This document shows positions 34,647 through 44,244 of a DNA stretch of 64,000 nt, one piece after another (positions within the stretch are counted from its first letter, which is position 1; each line of letters starts with the position of its first letter). Origin of the DNA: Haloarcula marismortui ATCC 43049 (GTDB taxonomy: Archaea > Halobacteriota > Halobacteria > Halobacteriales > Haloarculaceae). A program made the translations under genes and the position numbers. The notes below the pieces were generated by a model. The model worked only from the letters and a program-made list of their open reading frames with translations. It searched no databases and was not told where the DNA came from. Location: the NCBI RefSeq assembly GCF_000011085.1, contig NC_006396.1, forward strand, positions 1,240,001 to 1,304,000, in the 5' to 3' direction.

Positions 34647-35792
34647 TCACTCGAAGGTCAGCCCGTCACGGAGGTCGCGGGCGTCGGCGAGCAGGCCGTC
34701 GCGGTCGTCGTCGGTCAGCGTCACGTGCCCCATCTTCCGGAGGCCGTACACTTCGCGCTTGCCGTACCAGTGCAGGTGTGCCCGCGGCGTCCCAAGCACA
34801 CTGTCCTCGCCCCGTAGCTCCGCCGGCTGGCGCTCTGAGACATCCCCGAGGATGTTGGTCGACACAGTGGGGAACCGCTGGTCGGTCGACCCCAGCGGCT
34901 GGCCGGTGACAGCGCGGAGGTGTTGCTCAAACTGCGAGGTGTGACACCCTTCGATAGTCCAGTGGCCGGAGTTGTGCGGGCGCGGCGCGATCTCGTTGAG
35001 AAGGATCTCGCCGTCGGTCGTCTCGAACAGTTCGATGCCGAACACGCCGCGGCCGTCCATCACGTCGAGCACGTCGTGCGCGACGTCTCGGGCGCGCTCG
35101 CGGACGGCTTTCGATGCTCGCGCTGGCGCGACGGACTCCCGAAGGATCTCCTCGCGGTGGATGGTCTCGGTCACCGGGAACGTATCGCGTTCGTCCGCAC
35201 CGCGACAGCCCATGACCGCGAGTTCACGCTCGAAATCGACCATCTCCTCGACCATCGCGGGGCCGGCGATCTCGTCGACAGCGTCCGCAACGTCCTCTGG
35301 GCCCTCAACGCGGATGTTCCCGCGGCCATCGTAGCCGCCGGTCCGGGCCTTGAGCATTGCGGGGTAGCCCAGTTCCTCGCAGGCCTCACGGAGGTCATCG
35401 GCGGTGTCAACGGCGCGGAACTCGGGGACCGGAACGCCAGCGTCCGACAGCCGGCGCTTCTGGACGAGCTTGTCCTGAATCGTTCGGAGCGTTTCGGGAG
35501 CGGGATGTACCGGCGTCCCTGTCTCTTCAGCGACCCGTTCAAGCACGTCCGGGTCGGCCAGTTCGATCTCAAAGGTGAGGTAGTCGGCGCGCTCGGCGAG
35601 TTCCCGCAGGGTTGCCGCCTCGTCGAAGTCCCCGACAATCTGGTCGCGGACGACCGGCGCGGCCGGGCAGTCCGGCGTCGGGTCGGTCACGAGCAGTTCA
35701 AGACCGAGCGGTGCAGCCGCCTCGCCCAGCATCCGGCCGAGTTGGCCACCGCCGACCACGCCGACGGTCGGCCCTGGTGACGTGAGCGTCAT
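34647..35792 (-). CDS. purK: 5-(carboxyamino)imidazole ribonucleotide synthase PurK
   Basis: This 381-residue ATP-grasp enzyme makes N5-CAIR from AIR, bicarbonate and ATP in purine synthesis. The N-terminal domain has the signature VGVVGGGQLGRML. The grasp domain follows, with MLKARTGGYDGRGN near the middle and the metal-binding stretch NEIAPRPHNSGHWTIEGC near 265. The C-terminal domain is the usual small one. It works with PurE, which is about 14 kb away at 49403, not adjacent. The ATG at 35792 is preferred over an upstream GTG. Confidence 0.94.
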   Translation of the reverse strand: MTLTSPGPTVGVVGGGQLGRMLGEAAAPLGLELLVTDPTPDCPAAPVVRDQIVGDFDEAATLRELAERADYLTFEIELADPDVLERVAEETGTPVHPAPETLRTIQDKLVQKRRLSDAGVPVPEFRAVDTADDLREACEELGYPAMLKARTGGYDGRGNIRVEGPEDVADAVDEIAGPAMVEEMVDFERELAVMGCRGADERDTFPVTETIHREEILRESVAPARASKAVRERARDVAHDVLDVMDGRGVFGIELFETTDGEILLNEIAPRPHNSGHWTIEGCHTSQFEQHLRAVTGQPLGSTDQRFPTVSTNILGDVSERQPAELRGEDSVLGTPRAHLHWYGKREVYGLRKMGHVTLTDDDRDGLLADARDLRDGLTFE

Positions 35793-35817
35793 ACCGCGCG
35801 CTTTCACAGCAGCAGGG

Positions 35818-37815
35818 TTAACCGTTCGGTTCTCGGCCGTAAGACTCGTGGACCCACACCGTCATGTCGTTCGAGCCGTATTTCGTTCGCATCCGGTGGG
35901 TTCTGGGCACGTATCCGGCGGCTTCGAGCTGTTCGGCAGGGACCGTGCTGTCAATCTGCTGGGTGATGACTATCGGTGGCTGGTCCGCCTGCGCCTGCTC
36001 GGCGAGCCTGTCGGACCGGTTCTCACAGGAGACGTTCACGTCCTCGGCCGCGTAGTACCACGGCAGCGGCAGTGAATTGTGCCATTGCAAGCAGGTCGGT
36101 CTGGTGTTCCACCACGAGTCGTTCCACTGACCGCGGTCTTCTTTGACGTACGCGTCATCGGCGTCGTAGGCGTCGCCGCGCTCTCCGTGATACATGACGA
36201 CATCGGTGCCGTTTCCGTTGGCCGTCGCGATTCGGTCCATCTCCGCCAGGTCCGTCCGGAGCGACTCCTGTGGCTGGGCGTACTGGACCAGCGGGTTCCC
36301 CTCCAGATGCTCGTTGGTGTACACCCGCGTTGCGGTCGTGTTGACGACGAGTGCAGTAACGAGCAGGACGATGGCAGCGGCGATGGCAGCGCCGGTCACG
36401 TCGTCGGTCGACAGCGATTCGTTCCCCCACCGGATCACAGCAGCGAGTCCGACGGCGGCCGGAATCGACAGCGGGACCACGACGTGGACGGCGAGCCACG
36501 GCGCGCCGATGTCGGTCCCGATGGGGTAGCCCAGAATCGAGACGTAGCCGCCGTAGGCCGCGAACGGGACGAGGTGGCGCGGCTCGACGGTTCCGAGCCG
36601 GTCCAGTGCGTACCCGAACGCCGAGAACAGGACCAGCGGGGCGGCGGTGTAGCCCAGCGCTTTCAGCAGCACCTCGTAGTGGCCGTCGACGCTCTCGTAG
36701 AACGTTTCGATAGAGTCGACTAGGCCCGTTTCAGTGGTCGTGGCTTTCTCCGAGGCCGGCGAGAACCACTCGCTGTACTGGCCGACGACGCGCTCCCATG
36801 TGGTCTGGACGAGTTCCGGGAACAGCGATGGGTTCGTCACGCCGGACCAAAAGTTCACGTCGCCACTCGCGACCGGTGCTGGCGGGTGTTCGATGCCCGC
36901 GACACCGGCCCCCCGCGGGGCGTAGAAGAACAACGAGACGAAGCCGAACACCAGCGCGGCAAGGACGATGTGGCTCGCGTACGCTGCGAGGACGGAGGCG
37001 GCGCTGTCATGGCGGTTGCGGAACGAGCGAACGATGTTGACAACGAGCCCTACATCCGCCCGGACCCGGCCCGACAGCCGGCCCCAGATTGCACGGAGGC
37101 TCGGGACGGTCCGGAGGAAGCCGACGGCGTCGCGGTAGCCGTTCGGGAGGACGAGCATCTTCGCCAGCAGAAGGCCGGTCGCGCCGAGCCAGGTTAGCAC
37201 GTAGACGATGGCGTTCTCCTTCGAGGCGAACCCGAGCGCCATGAACGCGGCGACGCCGTAGAGATACCGCGCCTTCCGAGTGTCAACGAACCGGACGAGC
37301 AGGCCGAAGGCGGTGAACATGAACGCCGCGACCAGCACGTCGCTGCGCATGAACCGCGAGAAGTACAACAGCACCGGGTTGAGTGCGAGAAACACAGCCA
37401 TGAGAACAGTCTCGTCGGACCGGAGGTGCTTGCGAAAGAGCAGCGCTGTCAGCGGGAGCAGGCCGCCGACAATCGCGACCGGGAGCCGCATCGTGAAGTC
37501 GGTCGGCGCAGCGACGGTGAACATCCAGCTATCGACGTGTTGAATGAACGGGCCGTGGATGATGTAGCGATACGCGAACGACCCAGAATCGCGGAGATGC
37601 AGCGCCCAGTAGGCCACGCGGCCCTCGTCGAAGTGGGCGACGCGGCTCCCGAGCGCCGCGATTCTGAGGACGAGTCCGAGAAGCGTCACGGCGACGACGA
37701 GCTTCACGGCGGCGCGGGGGTCGTCCGCGAACCAGGACCGGCTCCGGTCCCGGAAATCGTGGAGGGCAGACAGCAGGGACGACTCAGCCATATCTGGCTC
37801 AAGCACATGGGGCAT
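35818..37815 (-). CDS. Agl23-like membrane glycosyltransferase-family protein (TIGR03663-type)
   Basis: About 665 residues with a dozen or so membrane helices in the first 510 residues and a soluble exterior C-terminal domain. The beginning has FDEGRVAYW, the acidic motif after the first helix typical of GT39/ArnT-like lipid-linked sugar transferases. A motif RFMRSDVLVAAF lies further on. It resembles the haloarchaeal family annotated as flippase activity-associated protein Agl23, which is tied to N-glycosylation. Two starts are possible: the ATG at 37815 (used) and one at 37791. A TATA box CTTAAAAT at 37843-37850 lies about 31 bases before the first. Confidence 0.78.
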   Translation of the reverse strand: MPHVLEPDMAESSLLSALHDFRDRSRSWFADDPRAAVKLVVAVTLLGLVLRIAALGSRVAHFDEGRVAYWALHLRDSGSFAYRYIIHGPFIQHVDSWMFTVAAPTDFTMRLPVAIVGGLLPLTALLFRKHLRSDETVLMAVFLALNPVLLYFSRFMRSDVLVAAFMFTAFGLLVRFVDTRKARYLYGVAAFMALGFASKENAIVYVLTWLGATGLLLAKMLVLPNGYRDAVGFLRTVPSLRAIWGRLSGRVRADVGLVVNIVRSFRNRHDSAASVLAAYASHIVLAALVFGFVSLFFYAPRGAGVAGIEHPPAPVASGDVNFWSGVTNPSLFPELVQTTWERVVGQYSEWFSPASEKATTTETGLVDSIETFYESVDGHYEVLLKALGYTAAPLVLFSAFGYALDRLGTVEPRHLVPFAAYGGYVSILGYPIGTDIGAPWLAVHVVVPLSIPAAVGLAAVIRWGNESLSTDDVTGAAIAAAIVLLVTALVVNTTATRVYTNEHLEGNPLVQYAQPQESLRTDLAEMDRIATANGNGTDVVMYHGERGDAYDADDAYVKEDRGQWNDSWWNTRPTCLQWHNSLPLPWYYAAEDVNVSCENRSDRLAEQAQADQPPIVITQQIDSTVPAEQLEAAGYVPRTHRMRTKYGSNDMTVWVHESYGREPNG

Positions 37816-37912
37816 TAGAATCCTTCTGGTTTCTATAACAGGATTTTAAGCTACCCGCCCGTCGCCGATATCGACGTAGCGACCTGTGGCCGTGCAAGCA
37901 CGGAACGGTAGT

Positions 37913-37920
37913 TCTTTAGT
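37913..37920 (+). promoter_or_regulatory. TATA box of the ribH-aminotransferase pair
   Basis: TCTTTAGT is centred 27 bases before the ribH ATG at 37943, consistent with a leaderless mRNA, and excludes the in-frame upstream start. Confidence 0.5.
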
Positions 37921-37942
37921 CGCCCCTGCCCGGGTGTCAGGT

Positions 37943-38356
37943 ATGGTGCAGCTCGGGCTGGTTGTCGCCCAGTATGATAAACACGGGGCCGTTATCGAGG
38001 AGATGGAGCACGGGGCTTACGAGGCCGCTGCCGACAATGACGCCGAGATTGTCGCGTCGATTGATGTCCCGGGGTCCTACGATACGCCGCTGGCCGCCGA
38101 CCGGCTCGCGCGCCGGTCGGATATCGACGCCGTGGCCGTCCTCGGCGCAATCATCAGCGGCGACACCGACCACGACCAGATCATCGGCAACGCCGCCGCG
38201 CAGGGGCTGACCGACGTCTCCCTCGACCGAGACACCCCCGTCACGCTGGGCATCATCGGCCCGGGCATGAGCCAGGACGAGGCCGAGGCCCGAACCGACA
38301 AGGGGGACTCAGCCGTCCGGAGCGCAATCGAACTCGCCACTGAACTCGAACAATGA
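37943..38356 (+). CDS. ribH: 6,7-dimethyl-8-ribityllumazine synthase
   Basis: This 137-residue enzyme makes lumazine from the pyrimidine intermediate and dihydroxybutanone phosphate, the penultimate step to riboflavin. The archaeal RibH fold is seen in QLGLVVAQYD at the start, VPGSYDTPLAADRL, then AVLGAIISGDTDHDQI with the catalytic His, and PVTLGIIGPGMSQDEAEAR. Its stop overlaps the ATG of the aminotransferase (ATGA). RibL, which acts later in flavin cofactor synthesis, lies 3.3 kb away. Confidence 0.93.
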   Translation: MVQLGLVVAQYDKHGAVIEEMEHGAYEAAADNDAEIVASIDVPGSYDTPLAADRLARRSDIDAVAVLGAIISGDTDHDQIIGNAAAQGLTDVSLDRDTPVTLGIIGPGMSQDEAEARTDKGDSAVRSAIELATELEQ

Positions 38357-39513
38357 CTATGGACTTTGCATCCCGCGTCGAACGTGTAGAACCGAGCGCG
38401 ACCCTCGCAATCAGCAACAAGGCCGCAGAGCTGGAAGCCGAGGGGAAAGACGTCGTCGACCTGAGCGTCGGCGAACCCGACTTCGACACGCCAGAGAACA
38501 TCAAAGACGCCGCCAAGGACGCACTTGACGCCGGCCACACCGGCTACACGTCCTCCAACGGCATCCCCGAACTGAAGGAGGCAATCGCCAACAGTCTCCA
38601 CGATGACGGTCTCACTCAGTACGGCCCGGACAACCTCATCGTCACGCCGGGCGGTAAGCAGGCGCTGTACGAGATCTTCCAGACCATCATCGATGACGGC
38701 GACGAGGTCGCCCTGCTCGACCCGGCCTGGGTGTCCTACGAAGCGATGGCGAAACTCGCCGGCGGGACGCTGACCCGTGTCAACACTGCCGCCCACGACT
38801 TCCAGCTTGAAGGCGCGCTCGACGACCTCGCTGACGCCGTATCCGACGAGACGGAACTGCTTGTCGTCAACTCGCCGGGCAACCCCCACGGCGCGGTGTA
38901 CTCCCGCGATGCGCTGGAGGGCGTCCGTGACCTCGCTGTCGAGCACGATATCACGGTCATCTCGGACGAGATCTACAAGGAGATCACCTACGACGGCGTC
39001 GAAGCCGTCTCGCTGGGCACGCTTGAGGGCATGGAAGACCGAACAATCACCCTCAACGGCTTCTCGAAGGCCTACTCGATGACCGGCTGGCGGCTGGGCT
39101 ACTTCGCGGCCCCAGAAGAACTGGTCTCACAGGCCGGCAAGGTCCACTCTCACTCCGTCTCCTGTGCCGTGAACTTCGTCCAGCACGCCGGCGTCGAGGC
39201 CATCACGAACACCGACGACGCCGTCGAGGAGATGCGTCAGGCCTTTGCCGAGCGCCGCGAGTTCCTCATGGGCCTGTTCGAAGACCACGGCGTCCACGTC
39301 CCCGAGCCACAGGGCGCGTTCTACATGATGCCCGAAATCGCGCCGGATGGTGACGATACCGAATGGTGTGATCAGGCTATCTCCGAGGCACAGGTCGCGA
39401 CCGTCCCCGGAACCGCGTTCGGGACGCCCGGCTACGCTCGTATCTCTTACGCCAACAGCAAGGAGCGACTGCAAGAAGCCGTCGACCGCCTCGCCGAGGC
39501 GGACCTGATCTAA
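38353..39513 (+). CDS. PLP-dependent class I aminotransferase
   Basis: This 386-residue fold-type I aminotransferase of the AspC/AAT-like group transfers amino groups between amino and keto acids. Visible motifs are LSVGEPDFDTPENI, the cofactor Asp in SDEIYKEITY and the PLP lysine in GFSKAYSMTGWRLGY (near 236). The substrate-binding Arg near the end is in YARISYANSKERL. Specificity (aspartate, alanine or aromatic) cannot be told. It is translationally coupled to ribH by a four-base overlap, although the two pathways are not obviously related. Confidence 0.92.
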   Translation: MTMDFASRVERVEPSATLAISNKAAELEAEGKDVVDLSVGEPDFDTPENIKDAAKDALDAGHTGYTSSNGIPELKEAIANSLHDDGLTQYGPDNLIVTPGGKQALYEIFQTIIDDGDEVALLDPAWVSYEAMAKLAGGTLTRVNTAAHDFQLEGALDDLADAVSDETELLVVNSPGNPHGAVYSRDALEGVRDLAVEHDITVISDEIYKEITYDGVEAVSLGTLEGMEDRTITLNGFSKAYSMTGWRLGYFAAPEELVSQAGKVHSHSVSCAVNFVQHAGVEAITNTDDAVEEMRQAFAERREFLMGLFEDHGVHVPEPQGAFYMMPEIAPDGDDTEWCDQAISEAQVATVPGTAFGTPGYARISYANSKERLQEAVDRLAEADLI

Positions 39514-39608
39514 GCGCCTCGCTGCGGCTCACTCTCTTCGACACTCGGTAGCGCAGCCGTCTGGACCGCAACAAAAAAGCGGACAGGCCGCGGAGACGGC
39601 TACTTCTG

Positions 39609-39875
39609 CTACGTTACGACGAACACTGTCACCAGCGTGAGGATGACGAGGGTCTCGGGCAGGACTGTGAGAATGAGGCCCCGACCGAACATATTGGGGT
39701 CCTCGGCGATGGCCCCGACCGCCGCCGCGCCGATACCGCGCTCGGCGAACCCGGATCCCAGCGCCGCTAACCCGACGGCGAGGGCTGCGAGTCCCCCCGC
39801 GAGATAGCTGGCCGCCTCGGCGGAGATCGCTGGACCGCCGGTCTGTAACACGACCGCGCTTGCGGTTCCTGACAT
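39609..39875 (-). CDS. atpK: A-type ATP synthase proteolipid (K/c) subunit, orphan copy
   Basis: This 88-residue proteolipid has two membrane helices. The first contains LAALAVGLAALGSGFAERGIG and the second carries the ion-binding Glu in LPETLVIL, as in subunit K of the A-type ATP synthase rotor. The family loop AAVGAIAEDPNMFGRGL is fully conserved. No other ATP synthase gene is near; the neighbours are an aminotransferase (convergent) and a lipoprotein gene. It may therefore be the only rotor gene placed outside its operon or a second copy. An in-frame upstream ATG at 39956 would add 27 residues but looks wrong for the family. Confidence 0.88.
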   Translation of the reverse strand: MSGTASAVVLQTGGPAISAEAASYLAGGLAALAVGLAALGSGFAERGIGAAAVGAIAEDPNMFGRGLILTVLPETLVILTLVTVFVVT

Positions 39876-40096
39876 GGCAGTTTTCCATTCGGCGGCGAGG
39901 GCAATCACCGGACCGATGACTTCCACCCCCCGGTATTCATGCTTGTGTTTTACCATGCTCGCTGGCGGATGAATACGAATGTACAGTTTTCTGGTGGGAA
40001 TCCACTTGATTTCTGAACAGCGATGGCGTTCGAACCAGACGCTGTTTCGAGCAGTTGCCGGCGAACTATTTTGCTCCAACCGCTGGAACAGTCGGT

Positions 40097-40531
40097 ATGC
40101 GTACCCGGAGAACGGTGCTCGTCCTCTCGGCCGGAACACTTTGTCTGGCCGGCTGTGGGTCCCCTGGCGACGGCTCGAACGGCGGTCTCGCCGTCGAGAC
40201 CGCAGATGCGTCCGTCGCGCCCGGTGAGACAGCACGGATCGAAGTGCAGGCCTCGTCAGTTGGCGTCCTGACCTGGCAACTGGCCGAGATTCCCGAGCGC
40301 TGGCAGGTGACACACAAGGGATTCAAGCCGGAGCCGACCGCCGTTCGGGAGTCGTATCCACCTGAGCTAGTCTGGGACCCTGTTGTTGATTCGGTTACCG
40401 GTACCCTGGCTGTGGCCGTCCCAAACGACGCGTCACCCGGCGAGTACGCGCTGGCGGTTGAGGCCGGCACGGATGCCTTTGACGAACGGGTGGTCTCGGA
40501 AGCAACGGTCACCGTCGAGGGGGCAGCGTGA
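40097..40531 (+). CDS. small exported lipoprotein with a beta-sandwich-like domain
   Basis: This 144-residue protein has an Arg-Arg containing signal (MRTRRTVLVLSAGTLCLAGCGS) with a lipobox and anchor Cys. Roughly 115 residues follow that look like an Ig/CARDB-like beta domain, with APGETARIEVQASS at the start and SPGEYALAVEAG near the end. No ligand-binding motif is seen and function is unknown. The start is at the ATG giving the signal peptide; 14 codons upstream are open but not signal-like. It converges with the cupin gene. Confidence 0.75.
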   Translation: MRTRRTVLVLSAGTLCLAGCGSPGDGSNGGLAVETADASVAPGETARIEVQASSVGVLTWQLAEIPERWQVTHKGFKPEPTAVRESYPPELVWDPVVDSVTGTLAVAVPNDASPGEYALAVEAGTDAFDERVVSEATVTVEGAA

Positions 40532-40567
40532 TGGCGAACAACCCCGCCGTTCACCGCAGGGAGGCTG

Positions 40568-41233
40568 TCATAGGTCAGGCTGTTCGACGTGGCGCTCCCA
40601 GAAGGCCGGCTGCGTGTACTTCGCGTAGGCGCCCTGATAGCCAGCGAGTTCTGCGACCGGCGTGAGGAGCCGTGACAGCGGTTCGAGCCGTTCCTGTCTC
40701 GTGAAGACTGTGTTGCCGTCGAGACGGTCCGCGACGAGGGCCTGCTGGAGCGGGTTCTCGGGGTTTCCCTCGTCGTCGTGGGCCAGACCGCCGAGTGTCG
40801 GGAGTACTTGCCGGAGTCGACCCGGCGAGTAGATGTTCGTGATGACGACGGCTCGCTTGTCGGTGTCGTTCCGGAAGGTGTGCGTGACGCCTGTCTCGAC
40901 GGTGGCCGTTTCGCCCGCCGTCACCTCGTGGTCCGTGCCATCAAGCATCATCGTCAGCGAGCCCCGTTCGACTTCGAAGCGTTCCGGGCTCTGCTCGTGA
41001 TAGTGTTCGGGTGGCCCGCCGTAGCCGGGTCCGAAGACGCTGAGCGTCCGGATGGTGTCGCCCGATCCCTCCAGCGGGATGCCCCACACAGGTCGGGTCG
41101 GATGTGACGTGACAGGGCCGGTTCGCTCCCGAACTCGGTCGGCGAACTGGCTATCGGGGTCCAGTTCGAACCCGGTTCCCGGAACGGGGTCGCCGTTGGC
41201 GTCAAGCGTCCGGCCTGTCGTGACGGTTGACAT
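40568..41233 (-). CDS. cupin-domain protein
   Basis: This 221-residue protein has a conserved cupin barrel. Motif 1 is PEHYHEQSPERFEVERG at about 77-93 (two His and Glu metal ligands) and motif 2 ends with GVTHTF near 116. A C-terminal helical region of about 80 residues has no assigned role. Cupins of this size act as isomerases, dioxygenases or sugar-nucleotide enzymes, so the reaction is open. A GTG two codons upstream (41239) is an alternative start. It lies upstream of nothing obvious on its strand. Confidence 0.85.
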   Translation of the reverse strand: MSTVTTGRTLDANGDPVPGTGFELDPDSQFADRVRERTGPVTSHPTRPVWGIPLEGSGDTIRTLSVFGPGYGGPPEHYHEQSPERFEVERGSLTMMLDGTDHEVTAGETATVETGVTHTFRNDTDKRAVVITNIYSPGRLRQVLPTLGGLAHDDEGNPENPLQQALVADRLDGNTVFTRQERLEPLSRLLTPVAELAGYQGAYAKYTQPAFWERHVEQPDL

Positions 41234-41272
41234 AGCCACTAGTTGGCCTGCGACCTCGAAAGTGTTGTCTTC

Positions 41273-41701
41273 TCAGCTCCGTTCGTCGAGAATCCGGTCG
41301 ATAATCCGGCCAGTCGACAGAACCCGGTCAGCCGCCTCAGTTTCCAGCGGACTGGCCCGACAGATATCACAGTCGATACCCCGGGCGGACAGCGCCGCTT
41401 CGAGTTGCTCGTCGTCGTGGTGCTGGTCGTAGCCCAGTGCGATGATGTCCGGTTCGATGCGCTCGATCGGGATGAAGATATCTTCGGAGTGGCCGAGATG
41501 TGCTTCGTCGACCGGTTTGAGCGCCCCGACCATCTCCCGGCGTTGCTCGTCCGGGACGACAGGCGGCTCCTTGTGCGTGACGTTGACCGAGCGGGCCACG
41601 ATGACGTGGAGTTCATCACCCATGTCGGCGGCGTCCTGCAGGTAGTGGACGTGGCCTGGGTGCAGAATGTCGAATGTTCCCTGTGCGACGACGCGGGTCA
41701 C
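41273..41701 (-). CDS. ribL: archaeal FAD synthase RibL
   Basis: This 142-residue nucleotidyltransferase makes FAD from FMN and ATP (archaeal RibL, unrelated to bacterial RibF). Active-site motifs are [14 protein letters not shown] near 8-21 (the HxGH type, His14 and His17) and the ATP-binding [12 protein letters not shown] in place of the ISSTRIR signature of related enzymes. Start is GTG, overlapping the stop of the JAMM-protease gene by four bases, so the two are co-translated. Together with ribH at 37943 it gives two flavin genes near each other. Confidence 0.9.
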   Translation of the reverse strand: MTRVVAQGTFDILHPGHVHYLQDAADMGDELHVIVARSVNVTHKEPPVVPDEQRREMVGALKPVDEAHLGHSEDIFIPIERIEPDIIALGYDQHHDDEQLEAALSARGIDCDICRASPLETEAADRVLSTGRIIDRILDERS

Positions 41702-42195
41702 TGATCGAACTCCTCCTCACGTAGCTCGGCGTCGATGTCGGCCTGGTCGAAATCGAAAAAAGACTCTTCGGGCGGCTCTACGTCGAGCACCGGCAGTTCG
41801 ACTTCTGTTCCGTCGCTGTCGAACGCCTTCCAGTCATCGCGGCCATACGGGTAGCCGACGATGATGTGGACATCGCCGCGACCAAACGTCGCGAGGTCGG
41901 CGTCGCTGGGTTTGAGGACACCGTTCGGGTGCGAGTGAATTGACCCCGCTGCTCGCATATCATTCGGCACCATGCTCGTCTTGACGGTCGCACTGACCGG
42001 GTTCGACTCTGTCCCCGGGATAACGAGAACGTCGGTCAGAACTGTCCCATCTTCGTCGAGCCCGAGCTTGCTGGCGTCATCGCCCCGGAGGAAGCCCATA
42101 TACTCGTTAGGATGGGCCTCTTCGGAGGCAGCGAGCGCGAACTCGAGTGCGGACTCCGCGACCCCGAGTATCCCGCTCGTTCGAAACAGCCCCAT
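41698..42195 (-). CDS. JAMM/MPN+ metalloprotease (desampylase-like)
   Basis: This 165-residue JAMM (MPN+) metalloprotease has the zinc motif complete: Glu31, then H87-S-H89-x7-S97-x2-D100. In haloarchaea JAMM1 cleaves isopeptide bonds between SAMP ubiquitin-like modifiers and their targets; this protein may be that or the second JAMM paralogue, which sequence alone does not settle. The C-terminal 40 residues are acidic and contain an FFDFD stretch. It is upstream of and overlaps ribL. Confidence 0.88.
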   Translation of the reverse strand: MGLFRTSGILGVAESALEFALAASEEAHPNEYMGFLRGDDASKLGLDEDGTVLTDVLVIPGTESNPVSATVKTSMVPNDMRAAGSIHSHPNGVLKPSDADLATFGRGDVHIIVGYPYGRDDWKAFDSDGTEVELPVLDVEPPEESFFDFDQADIDAELREEEFDQ

Positions 42196-42289
42196 ACCAC
42201 GCAGTCAGGTCGGACGCTTTTTACGCGTTGTGTTCGTCCCTCCGCGGATTCCGAAGAGTACAAACGGGGGAGCACCGAAGGATTGACAA

Positions 42290-44203
42290 ATGTCTTCGCC
42301 AACTGGCACCGGTGACGGTGCGACGGTCCCCGACGGCGGGACCATCGTCTACGATCTCGCGGACCAATGTACGTCCGATGATCTCGAAGAAGGCGCACTG
42401 TACCACGCAACTGTCAACGGCACCGTTGAATACGGCGTATTCGTCGACCTTTCCGACGCTGTTTCCGGGCTCGTCCACGACTCTAATCTCTTGGGCCAGT
42501 ACGACGTGGGTGACGATCTTATTGTCGAACTCGGCGAGATCCGTCCCGACGGCGACCTGAGCTTCGAGGAAGTACGGGTTGCTGACTACGAGGAACAGCG
42601 TGTTGCCCACGGCAACGCGACCACCGTCGCTGACCTCGACGACGCGACCGGTGAGACGGTCATCATCGAGGGACAGGTCGTCCAGATCAAACAGACCGGC
42701 GGTCCCACCGTGTTCCAAGTCCGTGACGAAACCGGTATCGTCCCATGTGCTGCCTTCGAGGAGGCCGGTGTCCGGGCGCACCCCGACGTCGAAATCGACG
42801 ATATCGTCCGCGTTTCCGGGCGCGCAGAGGAGCGCGACGACGGCCTGCAGGTCGAGGCCGAATCGCTGACCGTGCTCGACGGCGAAGAAGCCGCCGCCGT
42901 CGAGAGCGACCTCGACGCCGCACTGGCCGAGGCCGCCGAACCAGCCGATGTCGAACCACTGGTCGAATGGCCTGCTTTCGAGAAGCTGTGGGACGACCTC
43001 CGGGAAGTCGCGACGGAACTCCGCAAGACAGTGCTTTCGGGCCGTCCGATCCGGATGCGTCACCACGCCGACGGTGACGGGCTCTGTGCGAGCGTCCCGC
43101 TGCAGGTCGCACTGGAATCGTTCATTGCCTCCCAGTATGAGGACGCCAGCGCGCCCCAGCACCTCCTCAAACGCCTCCCGAGCAAGGCCCCCTACTACGA
43201 GATGGAGGACGTAACGCGGGACCTCAACTTCGCGCTGGAGGACCGCACCCGTCACGGGCAGAAGCTCCCGATGCTGCTGATGCTCGACAACGGCTCCACC
43301 GAAGAGGACACGCCGGCCTACCGAAACCTTCGACACTACGACATCCCGGTGGTCGTCGTCGACCACCACCACCCGGACCCGGAAGCCGTCGAGCCGCTCA
43401 TCGAACAGCACGTCAATCCGTACCTCCACGACGAGGACTACCGCATCACCACGGGGATGCTGTGTGTCGAGCTCGCCCGGATGATCGACCCCGACCTCAC
43501 CGAGGACCTCCAGCACGTTCCCGCGGTCGCGGGCCTGTCTGACCGCTCCGAGGCTGAGGCGATGCGGGACTACATCGGCCTCGCAAGCGAGAAGGGCTAC
43601 GACGAGAACGATCTGCGCGACATCGGCGAAGCCCTCGACTACGCGACCCACTGGCTGCGCTACAACTCCGGCGAAGAGCTGATCACTGACGTGCTGAACG
43701 TCGACTGTGACGACCGAGACCGCCACGGCGAAGTCGTCGAGTTCCTCTCCGAACGCGCCGAACGCGATGTTGAGGACCAGCTCGATGCCGCCATGAGTCA
43801 CGTCGACCACGAACGGCTCGACAACGGCGCACACCTCTACACCATCGACGTGGAGAACCACGCCCATCGCTTTACTTACCCTGCGCCGGGCAAAACGACC
43901 GGCGAAATCCACGACCGGAAGGTCGCCGAGACCGGTGACCCCGTCATCACCATCGGCTACGGCCCGGACTTCGCCGTCCTGCGCTCGGACGGTGTCCGTC
44001 TGGACATCCCGCGGATGGTAACCGAGCTCAGCGAGGAGGTCGACGGTGGCGGCGTCTCCGGTGGCGGCCACCTCGTCGTCGGCTCGATCAAGTTCGTCAA
44101 GGGCCGCCGCGAGTCAGTCATCGACGCCCTCGTCGAGAAGATGGCCGAAGCCGAAATCGACGAGGAGCTCGGAAGTTCGACGGCGCTGCCGGAAGAAGTG
44201 TAG
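42290..44203 (+). CDS. DHH-family RecJ-like phosphoesterase with S1 and OB-fold domains
   Basis: This 637-residue protein has an N-terminal S1-like RNA/DNA-binding domain (about 33-98) and then an OB-fold (about 120-195). The DHH domain follows, with motifs HHADGDGL at 258-265, LDNGS at 332-336 and DHHHPD at 358-363. The DHHA1 domain contains GGGHLVVGS near the end. All catalytic motifs are intact, unlike the RecJ-like protein at 31950. It is therefore probably an active single-strand exonuclease or a cyclic-nucleotide/RNA phosphodiesterase. It is transcribed alone. Confidence 0.9.
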   Translation: MSSPTGTGDGATVPDGGTIVYDLADQCTSDDLEEGALYHATVNGTVEYGVFVDLSDAVSGLVHDSNLLGQYDVGDDLIVELGEIRPDGDLSFEEVRVADYEEQRVAHGNATTVADLDDATGETVIIEGQVVQIKQTGGPTVFQVRDETGIVPCAAFEEAGVRAHPDVEIDDIVRVSGRAEERDDGLQVEAESLTVLDGEEAAAVESDLDAALAEAAEPADVEPLVEWPAFEKLWDDLREVATELRKTVLSGRPIRMRHHADGDGLCASVPLQVALESFIASQYEDASAPQHLLKRLPSKAPYYEMEDVTRDLNFALEDRTRHGQKLPMLLMLDNGSTEEDTPAYRNLRHYDIPVVVVDHHHPDPEAVEPLIEQHVNPYLHDEDYRITTGMLCVELARMIDPDLTEDLQHVPAVAGLSDRSEAEAMRDYIGLASEKGYDENDLRDIGEALDYATHWLRYNSGEELITDVLNVDCDDRDRHGEVVEFLSERAERDVEDQLDAAMSHVDHERLDNGAHLYTIDVENHAHRFTYPAPGKTTGEIHDRKVAETGDPVITIGYGPDFAVLRSDGVRLDIPRMVTELSEEVDGGGVSGGGHLVVGSIKFVKGRRESVIDALVEKMAEAEIDEELGSSTALPEEV

Positions 44204-44244
44204 GCCGTCGCCCCCGTTGCGCAGGCTGACCGCGACACAGTTTT

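Noticed and set aside
34060-34944. 294-codon plus-strand frame over halocyanin and PurK
   Set aside because: It is antisense to two clearly recognised genes and has mixed, Cys/Arg-rich composition.
42221-44071. 616-codon minus-strand frame opposite the DHH gene
   Set aside because: It is a shadow of the intact DHH/DHHA1 protein, which carries all motifs on the plus strand.
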